From the NCBI RefSeq assembly GCF_029889885.1, contig NZ_JARANY010000009.1, forward strand, positions 1 to 64,000: a stretch of 64,000 nucleotides of DNA, in the 5' to 3' direction. Source of the stretch: Chromohalobacter sp. 296-RDG. Lineage in GTDB: Bacteria; Pseudomonadota; Gammaproteobacteria; Pseudomonadales; Halomonadaceae. The translations under genes and the position numbers were made by a program. Below, piece after piece: positions 31,214 to 41,389 of this stretch. The notes under the pieces were generated by a model. That model saw nothing but the letters and a program-made list of their open reading frames with translations, had not been told where the DNA came from and did not search any database. How positions within the stretch are numbered: position 1 is the stretch's first letter; each line of letters opens with the position of its first letter.

Positions 31214-31236
31214 AGTCCTGCACAACGGTCAGGACT
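31214..31236 (+). promoter_or_regulatory. Hairpin covering the coaBC ribosome-binding site
   Basis: AGTCCTG (31214-31220) pairs with CAGGACT (31230-31236); the right arm contains the AGGA that serves as Shine-Dalgarno for the ATG at 31243. A 6-bp hairpin at 31177-31194 follows the uxuA stop and may end the upstream operon weakly. Confidence 0.35.
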
Positions 31237-31242
31237 CCCGTC

Positions 31243-32517
31243 ATGCCAACACTCTTCGGCAAGCGCGTGTTACTCGGCATCAGCGCCGGTATCGCCGCTT
31301 ACAAAAGCGCTCAGCTCGCTCGCCTGTTGAAAAAGGCGGGCTGTGACGTGCGCGTGGTCATGACCGAGGGCGCGCAGGCCTTCATTACCCCGCTGACGCT
31401 TCAGGCACTCACCGGTGAAGCGGTGCGCACGTCGCTGCTCGACCCCGAGGCGGAAGCCGGCATGGGGCATATCGAGCTGGCGCGCTGGGCGGAAGTCATC
31501 CTCGTCGCGCCGGCTACCGCCGATCTCATGGCGCGCCTGGCGCATGGCCATGCCGACGATCTGCTCACCACGCTGTGCCTGGCCAGCGAGGCGGAGTGCG
31601 TCATGGCCCCGGCGATGAACCAGGCCATGTGGCGCCATCCGGCGACCCAGGCCAATGTCGCGACGCTACGTACCTTGGGCTGGCGCCTGCTGGGCCCCGA
31701 TGGCGGCGAGCAGGCATGTGGTGATATCGGGCCCGGCCGCATGCGTGAGCCGGAAACGCTGATCGCCGAACTTTCGATGGCGCCCGAGGATGCGCCTAGC
31801 TCCACGGCGCCCGACGTCGCACCGGCAGTGCGCGATGCCGAAGGATTGATAGTCACGATCACCGCCGGGCCGACGCATGAAGCGCTCGATCCGGTGCGTT
31901 ACCTTTCCAACCATAGCTCTGGCAAGATGGGCTACGCCCTGGCCGAGGCCTGGGCCCAACGTGGCGCTCACGTGCGCTTGATCAGCGGCCCTGTCGTCCT
32001 GGCAACGCCCCCGGAGGTCGAGCACATCGATGTGACATCGGCCAGCGAGATGCTTGCCGCCGCCGAGCACGCCGCCACCGAAAGCGATATTTTCATCGGC
32101 TGCGCGGCGGTCGCCGACTATCGCGCCGAACACGTCGCCGAACACAAGCTCAAGAAGACCGACGCCAGCGAGACGATGACGCTCACCCTCGTCAAGAACC
32201 CCGATATCGTGGCCGAGATCGCCGCGCGTTCACCGCACCCGCTGGTGGTAGGCTTCGCCGCCGAGACCCGTGACGTGGAACGCTATGCACGCGACAAACT
32301 GACACGCAAGGGCATGGACATGATCGTCGCCAACGATGTCTCCCAGGCCGGGCTCGGCTTCGGCGCCGACGACAACGCCGCCCTATTGCTGTGGCGAGAC
32401 GGCGATGACACCGATAGCCAAGCGCTGCCGCCACAGCCCAAGACCACCCTGGCCGACGCCATCGTCGACCGGGTATTGACGCTTTACGCCCAACGCGCCC
32501 CCACGGCGCACGACTGA
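31243..32517 (+). CDS. coaBC: Bifunctional phosphopantothenoylcysteine decarboxylase/synthetase CoaBC
   Basis: A 424-residue coenzyme A biosynthesis enzyme. The N-terminal flavoprotein CoaC domain (about 1-180; [22 protein letters not shown], with the substrate-clamp Cys in [12 protein letters not shown]) decarboxylates 4-phosphopantothenoylcysteine. The C-terminal CoaB domain (about 195-424; [24 protein letters not shown] and CAAVADYR) makes that substrate from 4-phosphopantothenate and cysteine. It starts a conserved gammaproteobacterial run with dut, algC and argB. Confidence 0.97.
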   Translation: MPTLFGKRVLLGISAGIAAYKSAQLARLLKKAGCDVRVVMTEGAQAFITPLTLQALTGEAVRTSLLDPEAEAGMGHIELARWAEVILVAPATADLMARLAHGHADDLLTTLCLASEAECVMAPAMNQAMWRHPATQANVATLRTLGWRLLGPDGGEQACGDIGPGRMREPETLIAELSMAPEDAPSSTAPDVAPAVRDAEGLIVTITAGPTHEALDPVRYLSNHSSGKMGYALAEAWAQRGAHVRLISGPVVLATPPEVEHIDVTSASEMLAAAEHAATESDIFIGCAAVADYRAEHVAEHKLKKTDASETMTLTLVKNPDIVAEIAARSPHPLVVGFAAETRDVERYARDKLTRKGMDMIVANDVSQAGLGFGADDNAALLLWRDGDDTDSQALPPQPKTTLADAIVDRVLTLYAQRAPTAHD

Positions 32518-32530
32518 CGGACCCATTCCC

Positions 32531-33007
32531 ATGTCAGATGCCTCGTTGTCTTCCGACACTACCTTGTCGGTGAAGATTCTGGACGAACGCGTTCACGACT
32601 TTCCTCTTCCCGGTTACGCCACCACCGGCAGCGCCGGCCTGGACCTTCGTGCCCTGCTCGATGGCCCGCTGACGCTGGCGCCGGGCGACTGCGAGCTGGT
32701 GCGCACCGGCCTCGCCGTGCACATCGGCGACCCGGGCCTTGCCGGCATGATTCTGCCGCGCTCCGGCCTGGGGCATAAGCATGGCATCGTGCTGGGCAAC
32801 CTCGTCGGCCTGATCGACTCCGACTATCAAGGCGAACTGATGATCTCGGTCTGGAACCGCGGCAACCAGACGTTCGTTCTAGAACCGGGCGAGCGCTTGG
32901 CACAATATGTGCTTGTGCACGTGGTACAGGCCAAGCTCGATATCGTCGAGGACTTCGCCGCCAGCGAGCGCGCCGGAGGTGGCTTCGGTCACTCCGGCCG
33001 TCATTGA
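32531..33007 (+). CDS. dut: dUTP diphosphatase
   Basis: A 158-residue trimeric dUTPase that hydrolyses dUTP to dUMP and protects DNA from uracil. The five family motifs are visible: [35 protein letters not shown] and the C-terminal [10 protein letters not shown]. It begins 13 bases after the coaBC stop, consistent with one operon. Confidence 0.97.
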   Translation: MSDASLSSDTTLSVKILDERVHDFPLPGYATTGSAGLDLRALLDGPLTLAPGDCELVRTGLAVHIGDPGLAGMILPRSGLGHKHGIVLGNLVGLIDSDYQGELMISVWNRGNQTFVLEPGERLAQYVLVHVVQAKLDIVEDFAASERAGGGFGHSGRH

Positions 33008-33079
33008 GTTCGGGCGGGCGACGCTGACGGTCGCCCCGATGTTCACGGCCACACGGCCATCGACTTGAAGGGATTCACC

Positions 33080-34492
33080 ATGAGCCAACAAGCTCCCAAT
33101 ACGTCCATCAGCGCGTCCATCTTCCGCGCCTATGACATTCGCGGCATCGTCGACGACAGCCTGACCGAGGAAGGCGTCGAACTGATCGGTCGCGCCATCG
33201 GTGCCGAAGCCGCCAGCCGCGACGAAACCACCGTGGTCGTCGCCCGCGATGGCCGTCACTCGGGCAAGCGCCTGCAGGCGGCTCTGATTCGTGGCCTGCG
33301 CAGCGCAGGACGCGACGTGATCGATATCGGCATGGTGCCCACGCCGGTGCTCTACTTCGCCACCCACACGCTGGAAGGCACGAGTTCCGGCGTCATGGTC
33401 ACGGGCAGCCACAACCCGCCCGACTACAACGGCTTCAAGATCATACTGGGGGGCGAAACGCTCTCCGGCGACGCCATCACCGCGCTTTATCAGCGCATCC
33501 AGGACGATGCGCTTGGCGAGGGTGAAGGCAGCCTGCGTGAAATGGATGTGCGCGATGCCTACCTGGATCGCATCTTCGGCGATGTCAGCCTGAGTGGGAA
33601 GATCAAGGCCGTCGTCGATTGCGGTAATGGCGTGGCCGGCGAACTTGGCCCGCAACTGATCGAACGCCTGGGGGCGGAAATGATACCGCTTTTCGCCGAT
33701 ATCGACGGCGATTTCCCCAATCACCACCCCGATCCCGGCAAGCTGGAAAACCTCGAGGACGTCATCCGCACCGTCAAGGAAACCGGCGCGGATATCGGCC
33801 TGGCCTTCGATGGTGATGGCGACCGTCTCGGCGTAGTCACGCCCAAGGGCGAGGTGATCTATCCTGACCGTCTGATGATGGCCTTCGCCGAGGACCTACT
33901 CGAGCGTAACCCCGGCGCACGCATCATTTTCGACGTCAAATGCACCGGCAACCTGGCCCAGGTGGTGGAAAACGCCGGCGGCACACCGGAAATGTGGCGC
34001 ACCGGGCACTCGCTGATCAAGGCGCGCATGAAGGAAACCGGCGCGGCGCTGGCCGGCGAGATGAGTGGCCATATCTTCTTCAAGGAACGCTGGTACGGCT
34101 TCGACGACGGCCTCTATGGCGCCGCCCGGTTGCTGGAAATCCTCTCGCGGCAACGTTCTACGCAAGGGCTGGACGCCGACGCCTTCTTTGGGCGCTTCCC
34201 GCAGGACCTCAGCACGCCGGAGCTCAACGCCAAGGTCAGCGACGAGAACAAGTTCGCCATCGTCGACAAGCTGGCTCGGGAAGGCGACTTCGGCGAGGAT
34301 GGGGTGAAAACTACCCTCGACGGCATCCGGGTCGACTATGCCGACGGCTGGGGCTTGTGCCGCGCGTCCAACACCACGCCGATGTTGGTACTGCGCTTCG
34401 AGGGCAAGAGCGAGGAAGCTCTGGCACGCATTCAGGGCCAATTCCGTGACGCCCTCAAGCAGGTCGCCCCCGAGGCCGATCTCCCCTTCTGA
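33080..34492 (+). CDS. algC: Phosphomannomutase/phosphoglucomutase
   Basis: A 470-residue alpha-D-phosphohexomutase that interconverts mannose or glucose 1- and 6-phosphates for surface polysaccharide precursors. The phosphoserine loop is VMVTGSHNPPDYNGFK, the metal loop DGDGDRLG, and the sugar-specificity loop GEMSGHIFF. This matches the AlgC type of Pseudomonas, which has the same neighbours (coaBC-dut-algC-argB). The start at 33080 has AAGGGA upstream. Confidence 0.95.
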   Translation: MSQQAPNTSISASIFRAYDIRGIVDDSLTEEGVELIGRAIGAEAASRDETTVVVARDGRHSGKRLQAALIRGLRSAGRDVIDIGMVPTPVLYFATHTLEGTSSGVMVTGSHNPPDYNGFKIILGGETLSGDAITALYQRIQDDALGEGEGSLREMDVRDAYLDRIFGDVSLSGKIKAVVDCGNGVAGELGPQLIERLGAEMIPLFADIDGDFPNHHPDPGKLENLEDVIRTVKETGADIGLAFDGDGDRLGVVTPKGEVIYPDRLMMAFAEDLLERNPGARIIFDVKCTGNLAQVVENAGGTPEMWRTGHSLIKARMKETGAALAGEMSGHIFFKERWYGFDDGLYGAARLLEILSRQRSTQGLDADAFFGRFPQDLSTPELNAKVSDENKFAIVDKLAREGDFGEDGVKTTLDGIRVDYADGWGLCRASNTTPMLVLRFEGKSEEALARIQGQFRDALKQVAPEADLPF

Positions 34493-34497
34493 CGTTC

Positions 34498-35458
<961 letters not shown>

Positions 35459-35563
35459 CAATTCCCCTCGCACCCGGGACGGTGCGCCGCAATGCGCGAC
35501 GATTTGTCGGCATCTCGGCAGCCCATTAGGATGGGCTAACACGATTCCAATAGAAGAAAATCG

Positions 35564-36181
35564 ATGACGCAGGAAACACCCAAGCAAACTCGCCGGGAGC
35601 AGATCCTCCAGGCGCTGGCGCTGATGTTGCAAGAGGACAGCGGCAAGCGGATCACGACCGCAGCGCTGGCCCGCCAGGTCGGCGTCAGCGAAGCCGCCCT
35701 CTACCGGCATTTCCCCAGCAAGGCGCGGATGTTCGAAGGGCTGATCGAATTCATAGAGGAGACGCTGTTCGAGCGCATCCGTCGCATTCTCGATGAAGAG
35801 CCGCAGGCACAGGCGCGCTGTCATCATATTCTGACACTGCTGTTGGGCTTTGCAGAAAAGAACCCCGGTCTGTGCCGGCTACTCGGTGGCGATGCCTTGA
35901 CCGGAGAAACCGCACGCTTGCGCGTGCGCATGACGCAGCTCTTCGACCGACTGGAGACCCAGCTCAAGCAGATACTGCGCGAAGCCGAGATTCACGAAGG
36001 ATTGCGCACCACGCTAAAAGTCTCGGCCGCCGCCAACCTGCTGCTGGCCACCGCCGATGGGCGCATTACGCAATATGTGCGCAGCGACTTCCGGCGTCTT
36101 CCCACCGAGCACTGGGAAGATCAGTGGCAGATGCTCTCCGCTCGTCTGCTGGTCGCCACGCCACACCCTGCCCACGTATAG
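35564..36181 (+). CDS. slmA: Nucleoid occlusion factor SlmA
   Basis: A 205-residue TetR-family protein. The helix-turn-helix (about 28-52; RITTAALARQVGVSEAALYRHFPSK) and the following GLIEFIEETLFERI match SlmA, which binds SBS sites on the chromosome and blocks FtsZ assembly over the nucleoid. Length is close to E. coli SlmA (198). It follows argB by 105 bases and ends at a hairpin shared with rpoH. Confidence 0.93.
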   Translation: MTQETPKQTRREQILQALALMLQEDSGKRITTAALARQVGVSEAALYRHFPSKARMFEGLIEFIEETLFERIRRILDEEPQAQARCHHILTLLLGFAEKNPGLCRLLGGDALTGETARLRVRMTQLFDRLETQLKQILREAEIHEGLRTTLKVSAAANLLLATADGRITQYVRSDFRRLPTEHWEDQWQMLSARLLVATPHPAHV

Positions 36182-36195
36182 ACGCTGCATACGAC

Positions 36196-36220
36196 AATGC
36201 CCGGCGCATGGCCGGGCATT
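36196..36220. terminator. Bidirectional hairpin between slmA and rpoH
   Basis: A perfect 10-bp stem (36196-36205 with 36211-36220) with a 5-base loop lies between two convergent genes; TTGTT follows on the plus strand. Confidence 0.7.
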
Positions 36221-36282
36221 TGTTCATTGTTGCTTACGCGTACGGATTTTTTCGCTCTATCTTTTCGCGGCAGCGCTCGAAC

Positions 36283-37149
36283 TCAGGCGGCGAAGGCGTC
36301 ACCGAGCTGCTGCTTGATCTTCTTCATGGCGTTCTTCTCAAGCTGACGAATACGCTCGGCGGAAACGCCGTACACATCGGCCAGCTCATGCAGCGTGGAC
36401 TTGGATTCGGAAAGCCAGCGACGCTTCAGAATATCCTGCGAACGCTCATCGAGTTCACCCAGCGCCGACTGCAAGCGATGCGAGGAGTCTTCTTCCCAGT
36501 CCGCGGCTTCGAGCTGCGCGGCAGGATCGTAACGCTCGTCGTCGAGATAATGGACCGGCGCTTGATAGCCCTGATCTTCATCCTCGGAGGGCGAGGCATC
36601 GTAGCCGGCATCGAACGACGAGAGACGGCCTTCCATCTCGCGCACGACCTGCGGCTTGACGTCGAGATCCTTGGCAATGGCATCGACCTCATCGTTGTTG
36701 AGCCACGCCAAACGCTTCTTGGCACCACGTAGATTGAAGAACAATTTACGTTGGGCCTTGGTGGTCGCGATCTTCACGATGCGCCAGTTGCGCAGCACGT
36801 ATTCGTGAATCTCGGCCTTGATCCAGTGCACGGCGAACGATACCAAACGCACTCCCTGATTCGGGTCGAAACGCTTGACGGCCTTCATCAAGCCGACGTT
36901 GCCTTCCTGAATCAAGTCGGCCTGAGGCAGGCCGTAGCCGGAGTAGCTGCGTGCGATGTGTACCACGAAACGCAGGTGCGACATGACCAAGCGCCGCGCC
37001 GCTTCGAGATCCCCCTGTTCGTACAGGCGGAAGCCCAGTTCTCGCTCCTCGTCGGAGGACAGCACAGCAATGCGGTTGACGGCCTGAATGTAACCATTCA
37101 GGTCATGACCGGGAGAAAGATGACCCACGGGCTGAAGACTGTTGCTCAT
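36283..37149 (-). CDS. rpoH: RNA polymerase heat-shock sigma factor RpoH
   Basis: A 288-residue sigma-32. Region 2 is clear ([18 protein letters not shown], then [21 protein letters not shown]), followed by the RpoH box QRKLFFNLR that marks this subgroup, and region 4.2 near the C-terminus ([19 protein letters not shown]). It directs heat-shock gene transcription. It follows ftsX on the same strand, as in E. coli, but has its own upstream sigma-E-like promoter in the 153-base gap. GGAG lies just before the ATG. Confidence 0.97.
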   Translation of the reverse strand: MSNSLQPVGHLSPGHDLNGYIQAVNRIAVLSSDEERELGFRLYEQGDLEAARRLVMSHLRFVVHIARSYSGYGLPQADLIQEGNVGLMKAVKRFDPNQGVRLVSFAVHWIKAEIHEYVLRNWRIVKIATTKAQRKLFFNLRGAKKRLAWLNNDEVDAIAKDLDVKPQVVREMEGRLSSFDAGYDASPSEDEDQGYQAPVHYLDDERYDPAAQLEAADWEEDSSHRLQSALGELDERSQDILKRRWLSESKSTLHELADVYGVSAERIRQLEKNAMKKIKQQLGDAFAA

Positions 37150-37249
37150 GCAGATGTCTCCATCGGTTGTTCACCCTGCGTGCGTGGCGTATCCAACATC
37201 CACGGCTGCACGGCGAAGGAATCATGTGCCTGATAGCACGCATGACCCA

Positions 37250-37276
37250 TTAGAAGGCTAACTTGAACGAAAGTTC
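37250..37276 (-). promoter_or_regulatory. Sigma-E (AlgU/RpoE)-type promoter for rpoH
   Basis: On the minus strand GAACTT (37276-37271) and TCTAA (37254-37250) are separated by 16 bases, matching the sigma-E consensus of GAACTT and TCTGA-like boxes. It lies about 100 bases before the rpoH ATG. The -35 overlaps the inverted repeat TTGAAC-GAAA-GTTCAA (37263-37278). E. coli rpoH also has a sigma-E promoter. Confidence 0.6.
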
Positions 37277-37302
37277 AATACATGCCATCAGGCTTGTCAA
37301 GC

Positions 37303-38295
37303 CTAGCGGGGTTTGATGTCGGCAAGATGACGGCCGACGGCTAACCAAGCACCCAGCCAGCCCAATATTGTACTACACACACATAGCAAAACCGATCCCC
37401 CGAAGCCGAGTCGCGGCAGCGTGAAGTGGGCCCCGTAACTCTCGGCCAAGGCAGTGACCGGGGCCGATAACCAATGGCCACCCAGGACCAGCAATACGAT
37501 CGCCAGAACGCCGCCGCCCAGGCCGTACCAGGCACCGCTATAAAGGAATGGGCGGCGCACAAACGCATGGGTGGCCCCGATCAACGTCACCACTTCGATC
37601 TCCTGACGCCGGCTCTCCACTGCCAAGCGGATGGTATTGCCAACCACCAGCAGCACACCCAACCCGAACAGCCCCGCCAGCGCCAGCGTCAAACGCTGCC
37701 CCAACTCAGCCAAACGCCGCAGGCGCTCCAGCCAAGCGAGGTCGACACGCGCCTCATCGACGCCATCAACCGCCTCGAGATTGCTCGCCAGCACACGCAC
37801 CGAATCGGGGTCAGTGTCGGCCGGGGTGACCACCACCGCTGCGGGCAGCGGGTTATCTTCCAGCGAGGCCAGTGCATCCTCGAGCCCCACGCCTTGCTGG
37901 AATTCGGCCAGACCTTCGGCGGCAGTCACCAGTCGTGCCCCCGCCACAGGTGCCCGATCACGCAGTCGCGCAGCGACATCCATCGCCGCACGCTCATCGA
38001 GGCGTGTATCGAGATAGACGGTCACGGTAGCGCTTTCGTCGAGCTCGGCATCCAGCAGTCGGGCGCTATCCAGGGCCAGCCATAACCCGCTGGGCAGTAC
38101 CAGGGCGATGGCGATCGCCAACATGGTCAACAGGCTGCTCAGCGGGCGCTTGGCGAGCCGCTGAGCGCTATCGAGCCACATCGCGCGATGATGACGCAGC
38201 CACGCCCGCGTGCGACTTTCCAGCCCTACCTGCGAGGCTCTAGCGCCACGCCGCGTGGAGCGCTGACTTTCCGGGGACGTCGTGCGCCGTGTCAT
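37303..38295 (-). CDS. ftsX: Cell division protein FtsX
   Basis: A 330-residue inner-membrane protein with four membrane helices (about 55-77, 200-222, 255-275, 298-318) and a periplasmic loop between the first two (about 80-195). Together with FtsE it links the divisome to activation of cell-wall amidases. The basic N-terminal 45 residues are cytoplasmic. It overlaps ftsE by 4 bases (ATGA). Confidence 0.93.
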   Translation of the reverse strand: MTRRTTSPESQRSTRRGARASQVGLESRTRAWLRHHRAMWLDSAQRLAKRPLSSLLTMLAIAIALVLPSGLWLALDSARLLDAELDESATVTVYLDTRLDERAAMDVAARLRDRAPVAGARLVTAAEGLAEFQQGVGLEDALASLEDNPLPAAVVVTPADTDPDSVRVLASNLEAVDGVDEARVDLAWLERLRRLAELGQRLTLALAGLFGLGVLLVVGNTIRLAVESRRQEIEVVTLIGATHAFVRRPFLYSGAWYGLGGGVLAIVLLVLGGHWLSAPVTALAESYGAHFTLPRLGFGGSVLLCVCSTILGWLGAWLAVGRHLADIKPR

Positions 38296-38960
38296 GCCGC
38301 CTCCTCATCGCCGACCAGTCGGCCTTCGCGCAGGCGCAAGACCCGGTGCCGCAGACGCGTGATCAGGGCCAGGTCGTGACTGGCGACCATCACCGTGGTA
38401 CCGATACGATTGAAGTCCTCGAACAAGCGCATGATATCGGCCGAGAGCTGTGGATCGAGGTTGCCAGTGGGCTCGTCGGCGAGCAGCAACGACGGCTTGT
38501 TGACCACCGCCCGCGCAATGCCGATACGTTGGCGCTCACCGCTCGAAAGTTCGATGGGCAGCGCCGTTTCCCGATACAGCAAACCGACCTTGTCCAATGC
38601 AGCCCGCACACGACGCGCCGATTCGCGGGGCTCCACGCCCTGAATTTCCAACGGCAGCACTACGTTGGCGAAAACGCTGCGATCGAACAGCAGCTGGTGG
38701 TCCTGGAAGACCACGCCGATCTGGCGGCGGTAATAAGGAATCTGGCTGAGATGAAAGCGATCGAGGTCGTGGCCGGCCACCAATACGCGACCGCGCGAAG
38801 GCTTGTCCAGGCGCATGATCAAGCGCAGCAACGAGCTCTTGCCGGCTCCCGAGTGCCCGGTGAGGAACAACATTTCCCCCCGCTCTACCCGAAAGTTGAT
38901 ATCGGCGAGGGCCTCGGAGCGCCCGCCGTAACGTTTGCCGACATGCTCGAAGACGATCAT
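38292..38960 (-). CDS. ftsE: Cell division ATP-binding protein FtsE
   Basis: A 222-residue ABC ATPase. Walker A is GHSGAGKSS, the signature is LSSGERQRIGIARA and Walker B is LLLADEPTGNLD. The start MIVFEHVGKRYGG at 38960 lies 4 bases after the ftsY stop; the frame is open further upstream only as a shadow of ftsY. It energises the FtsEX complex at the division site. Confidence 0.97.
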   Translation of the reverse strand: MIVFEHVGKRYGGRSEALADINFRVERGEMLFLTGHSGAGKSSLLRLIMRLDKPSRGRVLVAGHDLDRFHLSQIPYYRRQIGVVFQDHQLLFDRSVFANVVLPLEIQGVEPRESARRVRAALDKVGLLYRETALPIELSSGERQRIGIARAVVNKPSLLLADEPTGNLDPQLSADIMRLFEDFNRIGTTVMVASHDLALITRLRHRVLRLREGRLVGDEEAA

Positions 38961-38964
38961 ACCG

Positions 38965-40260
38965 CTACGCGTCTCCGCCCGTGTCGCGCTCGAAAAGCGC
39001 GGAGACAAAATCCTCGGCGGCGAACGGTCGCAAATCATCGAGGGTCTCACCCACACCGATGAAACGAATCGGCGTACCCAGTTGCTTGGCCAGGGCGAAG
39101 ATGATGCCGCCCTTGGCGGTGCCATCGAGCTTGGTCAAGGTGATGCCCGTCACCGGTACCGCCTCGTTGAAGGTGGAAGCCTGTGAAAGCGCGTTCTGGC
39201 CCGTTCCAGCATCCAACACCAGCATCACCTCATGCGGGGCCTGCTCATCGAGTTTGGCCATGACGCGGCGCACCTTCTTGAGCTCTTCCATCAGATGGTT
39301 CTTGTTATGCAGGCGCCCGGCTGTATCGGCGATCAGCACGTCAATATCGCGTGCCTTGGCGGCAGAGAACGCATCATAGATGACCGACGCGCTATCGGAA
39401 CCGGTGTGCTGCGCTACCACCGGCACCTGATTGCGATCGCCCCATACCTTGAGCTGCTCCACCGCTGCCGCACGGAAGGTGTCACCCGCCGCCAGCATCA
39501 CACTGCGCCCCTCGTTCTGGAAACGCTGTGTCAGCTTGCCGATGGTGGTGGTCTTGCCAACGCCATTGACGCCCACCATCAGGATCACGAACGGCCCCTC
39601 CCCCTTGGGCGGCAACGCCAACGGCTGGGCGACCGGGTCGAGCATATCCTGGAGTTCTTCCTGCAAGGCTGAGTAGAGCGCCTGCGGATCCTTGAGTTCC
39701 TTGCGCGAGACACGCTCGGTCAGGCGGTCGATGATCTCGGTGGTTGCCTCGATCCCCACATCCGCCATCAGCAGCTGGGTCTCGAGATCCTCCATCAACT
39801 CATCGTCGATCTGTTTCTTGCCCAGAAACAGCCCCGCCAGACCCTCGGTGAAATTGGCGCGCGTCTTGCCGAGGCCCGACTTGATGCGTGCGAACCAACT
39901 CTTCTTGGGGCGCTCCCGGGGTTGCGTCACGCTGGCCGGCTCGTCGACCTTTGGCGCTGTCACAGCCTCGTCGGTACGCGCTTCATCTGCTTCGTCGGGA
40001 TCGGGATCGGGATCGGGATCGGGATCGGGATCGGGATCGGGATCGGCAATCGTCGTCGGCTCGGCCGCAGCCTGAGAAGACGTTGGCGTCGCCTCTTCAG
40101 CAGCCGATGGGGAAGACGCCGGCGGTGCCTCATCGTCTGCCGAGTCCTCGTGACCGGCACTGCCCTCTTCAGTGTCGAGCGCCGCCGCATCCTCTTGCGA
40201 CTCATCGACGTCTTGGGCGGGAGAATCTTGCTTCTTCTTGCGCTTTAAAAAACCGAACAT
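38965..40260 (-). CDS. ftsY: Signal recognition particle receptor FtsY
   Basis: A 431-residue GTPase that docks SRP-ribosome complexes at the membrane. The acidic A domain (about 1-120) is low complexity and contains eight consecutive Asp-Pro pairs encoded by a GATCGG hexamer array. The NG domain follows, with G1 GVNGVGKTTT, the insertion-box region GDTFRAAAVEQL, G3 DTAGR and G4 TKLDG. The N-terminal MFGFLKRKKK is a basic membrane-targeting start. It leads the ftsY-ftsE-ftsX-rpoH run and is divergent from rsmD. Confidence 0.97.
   Translation of the reverse strand: MFGFLKRKKKQDSPAQDVDESQEDAAALDTEEGSAGHEDSADDEAPPASSPSAAEEATPTSSQAAAEPTTIADPDPDPDPDPDPDPDPDEADEARTDEAVTAPKVDEPASVTQPRERPKKSWFARIKSGLGKTRANFTEGLAGLFLGKKQIDDELMEDLETQLLMADVGIEATTEIIDRLTERVSRKELKDPQALYSALQEELQDMLDPVAQPLALPPKGEGPFVILMVGVNGVGKTTTIGKLTQRFQNEGRSVMLAAGDTFRAAAVEQLKVWGDRNQVPVVAQHTGSDSASVIYDAFSAAKARDIDVLIADTAGRLHNKNHLMEELKKVRRVMAKLDEQAPHEVMLVLDAGTGQNALSQASTFNEAVPVTGITLTKLDGTAKGGIIFALAKQLGTPIRFIGVGETLDDLRPFAAEDFVSALFERDTGGDA
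39999..40046. repeat. Eight-copy hexanucleotide microsatellite inside ftsY
   Basis: GATCGG is repeated eight times without interruption on the plus strand. On the coding strand this reads as alternating Asp and Pro codons with no codon drift. Because the unit is 6 bases, copy-number change would keep the frame and only lengthen or shorten the FtsY linker. Confidence 0.95.
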
Positions 40261-40396
40261 GGGCGTGATCTACGTCTACGCGGACGACGCGCGCCACGCT
40301 TCCCGCGACACGGCGGCAATGACGCTCGGCATCCTGAAGTGTCTGAATCGCCACATCCTATCACTGTGCAACGGGTGGCGGTACAATCCGCCGATC

Positions 40397-41023
40397 ATGA
40401 ATCGACGTCGCTCTTCCTCAGCCAAGCGTGCCGCCCGTGGCACGCACCGCGTCTCGCCGTCACGTGCGAGCGGGCGCTTGCGCCTCATCGGCGGCGACTA
40501 CCGTCGCCGTCAGCTGCCCGTGCTCGAGCGGCCCGGCTTACGCCCCACGCCGGATCGCATCCGGGAGACACTGTTCAACTGGCTGGCCTTCGAGCTCGCC
40601 GGCGCACACGTTCTAGACTTGTACGCCGGCACCGGCGCACTAGGACTGGAGGCACTCTCGCGCGGCGCCGTTCAAGCCCTTTTCGTGGAGACCGACCGCG
40701 ATGTCGCAGCCAGCCTGAGCACCAATATCGCCACGCTGGACGCCAACGGCCATGTGCGTCGCCAAGCCGCCCTGGAATTTCTCGCAGGCCCCATCACACC
40801 CTTCGATATCGTGTTCCTTGATCCCCCCTTTCGCCAGGGCCACGCCGTCGACGCCTGCCAAGCGCTGGAGGCACACGGTTGGCTGAGTGAGGAGGCGTTG
40901 ATCTATCTGGAAATAGAGCACGAGTGCGAGCCTCGGGTACCCGCTAACTGGCAACTACATCGCGAGGTACGCGCGGGCGATGGCATCGGGCGTCTTTATC
41001 GCCGTCACGGACACGATATCTGA
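40397..41023 (+). CDS. rsmD: 16S rRNA (guanine966-N2)-methyltransferase RsmD
   Basis: A 208-residue SAM-dependent methyltransferase acting on 16S rRNA G966. Motifs are GRLRLIGGDYRRRQLPV and RPTPDRIRETLFNWL near the N-terminus, the SAM loop LDLYAGTGALGLEAL and the catalytic DPPF. The start at 40397 (MNRRRSSSAKR) was chosen because upstream codons are a shadow of ftsY. Divergence from ftsY is the usual arrangement. Confidence 0.95.
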   Translation: MNRRRSSSAKRAARGTHRVSPSRASGRLRLIGGDYRRRQLPVLERPGLRPTPDRIRETLFNWLAFELAGAHVLDLYAGTGALGLEALSRGAVQALFVETDRDVAASLSTNIATLDANGHVRRQAALEFLAGPITPFDIVFLDPPFRQGHAVDACQALEAHGWLSEEALIYLEIEHECEPRVPANWQLHREVRAGDGIGRLYRRHGHDI

Positions 41024-41146
41024 CGCCCTGTCGGGGCTCGGAGACGCTTGTCGCGCGCGCCGCGCGCGCGTACGCTAACCACCAACGGCTCGGCAAGATT
41101 CGCCCGTGCCACTCGCATCGCCCCATCCAACGTGTAGGAGAAGTCC

Positions 41147-41356
41147 ATGAGCCTCGAACTCTTCAACCAGCTCGAGCAGAAGGTGCAGAATGCTGTCGAG
41201 ACCATCGAGATGCTGAAAATGGAAGCAGAAGAGCTGCGCGAGGAGAACACGCGCCTCAAGCAGGAGCGTGACGAATGGGAACGCCGCCTTAACGGGCTGC
41301 TAGGCAAGTTCCAGGATCTCGAAGACGACGCCGGCGATAACGCGCAAAACCAGTAA
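41147..41356 (+). CDS. zapB: Cell division protein ZapB
   Basis: A 69-residue protein that is almost entirely coiled coil, beginning MSLELFNQLEQKVQNAVETI, which aligns with E. coli ZapB. ZapB bundles at midcell with ZapA and FtsZ. GGAGAAGTCC precedes the ATG. It is slightly shorter than the E. coli protein (81). Confidence 0.85.
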   Translation: MSLELFNQLEQKVQNAVETIEMLKMEAEELREENTRLKQERDEWERRLNGLLGKFQDLEDDAGDNAQNQ

Positions 41357-41389
41357 CTCAGACTCGATACTCCAGACCGGGAAGCGCGG

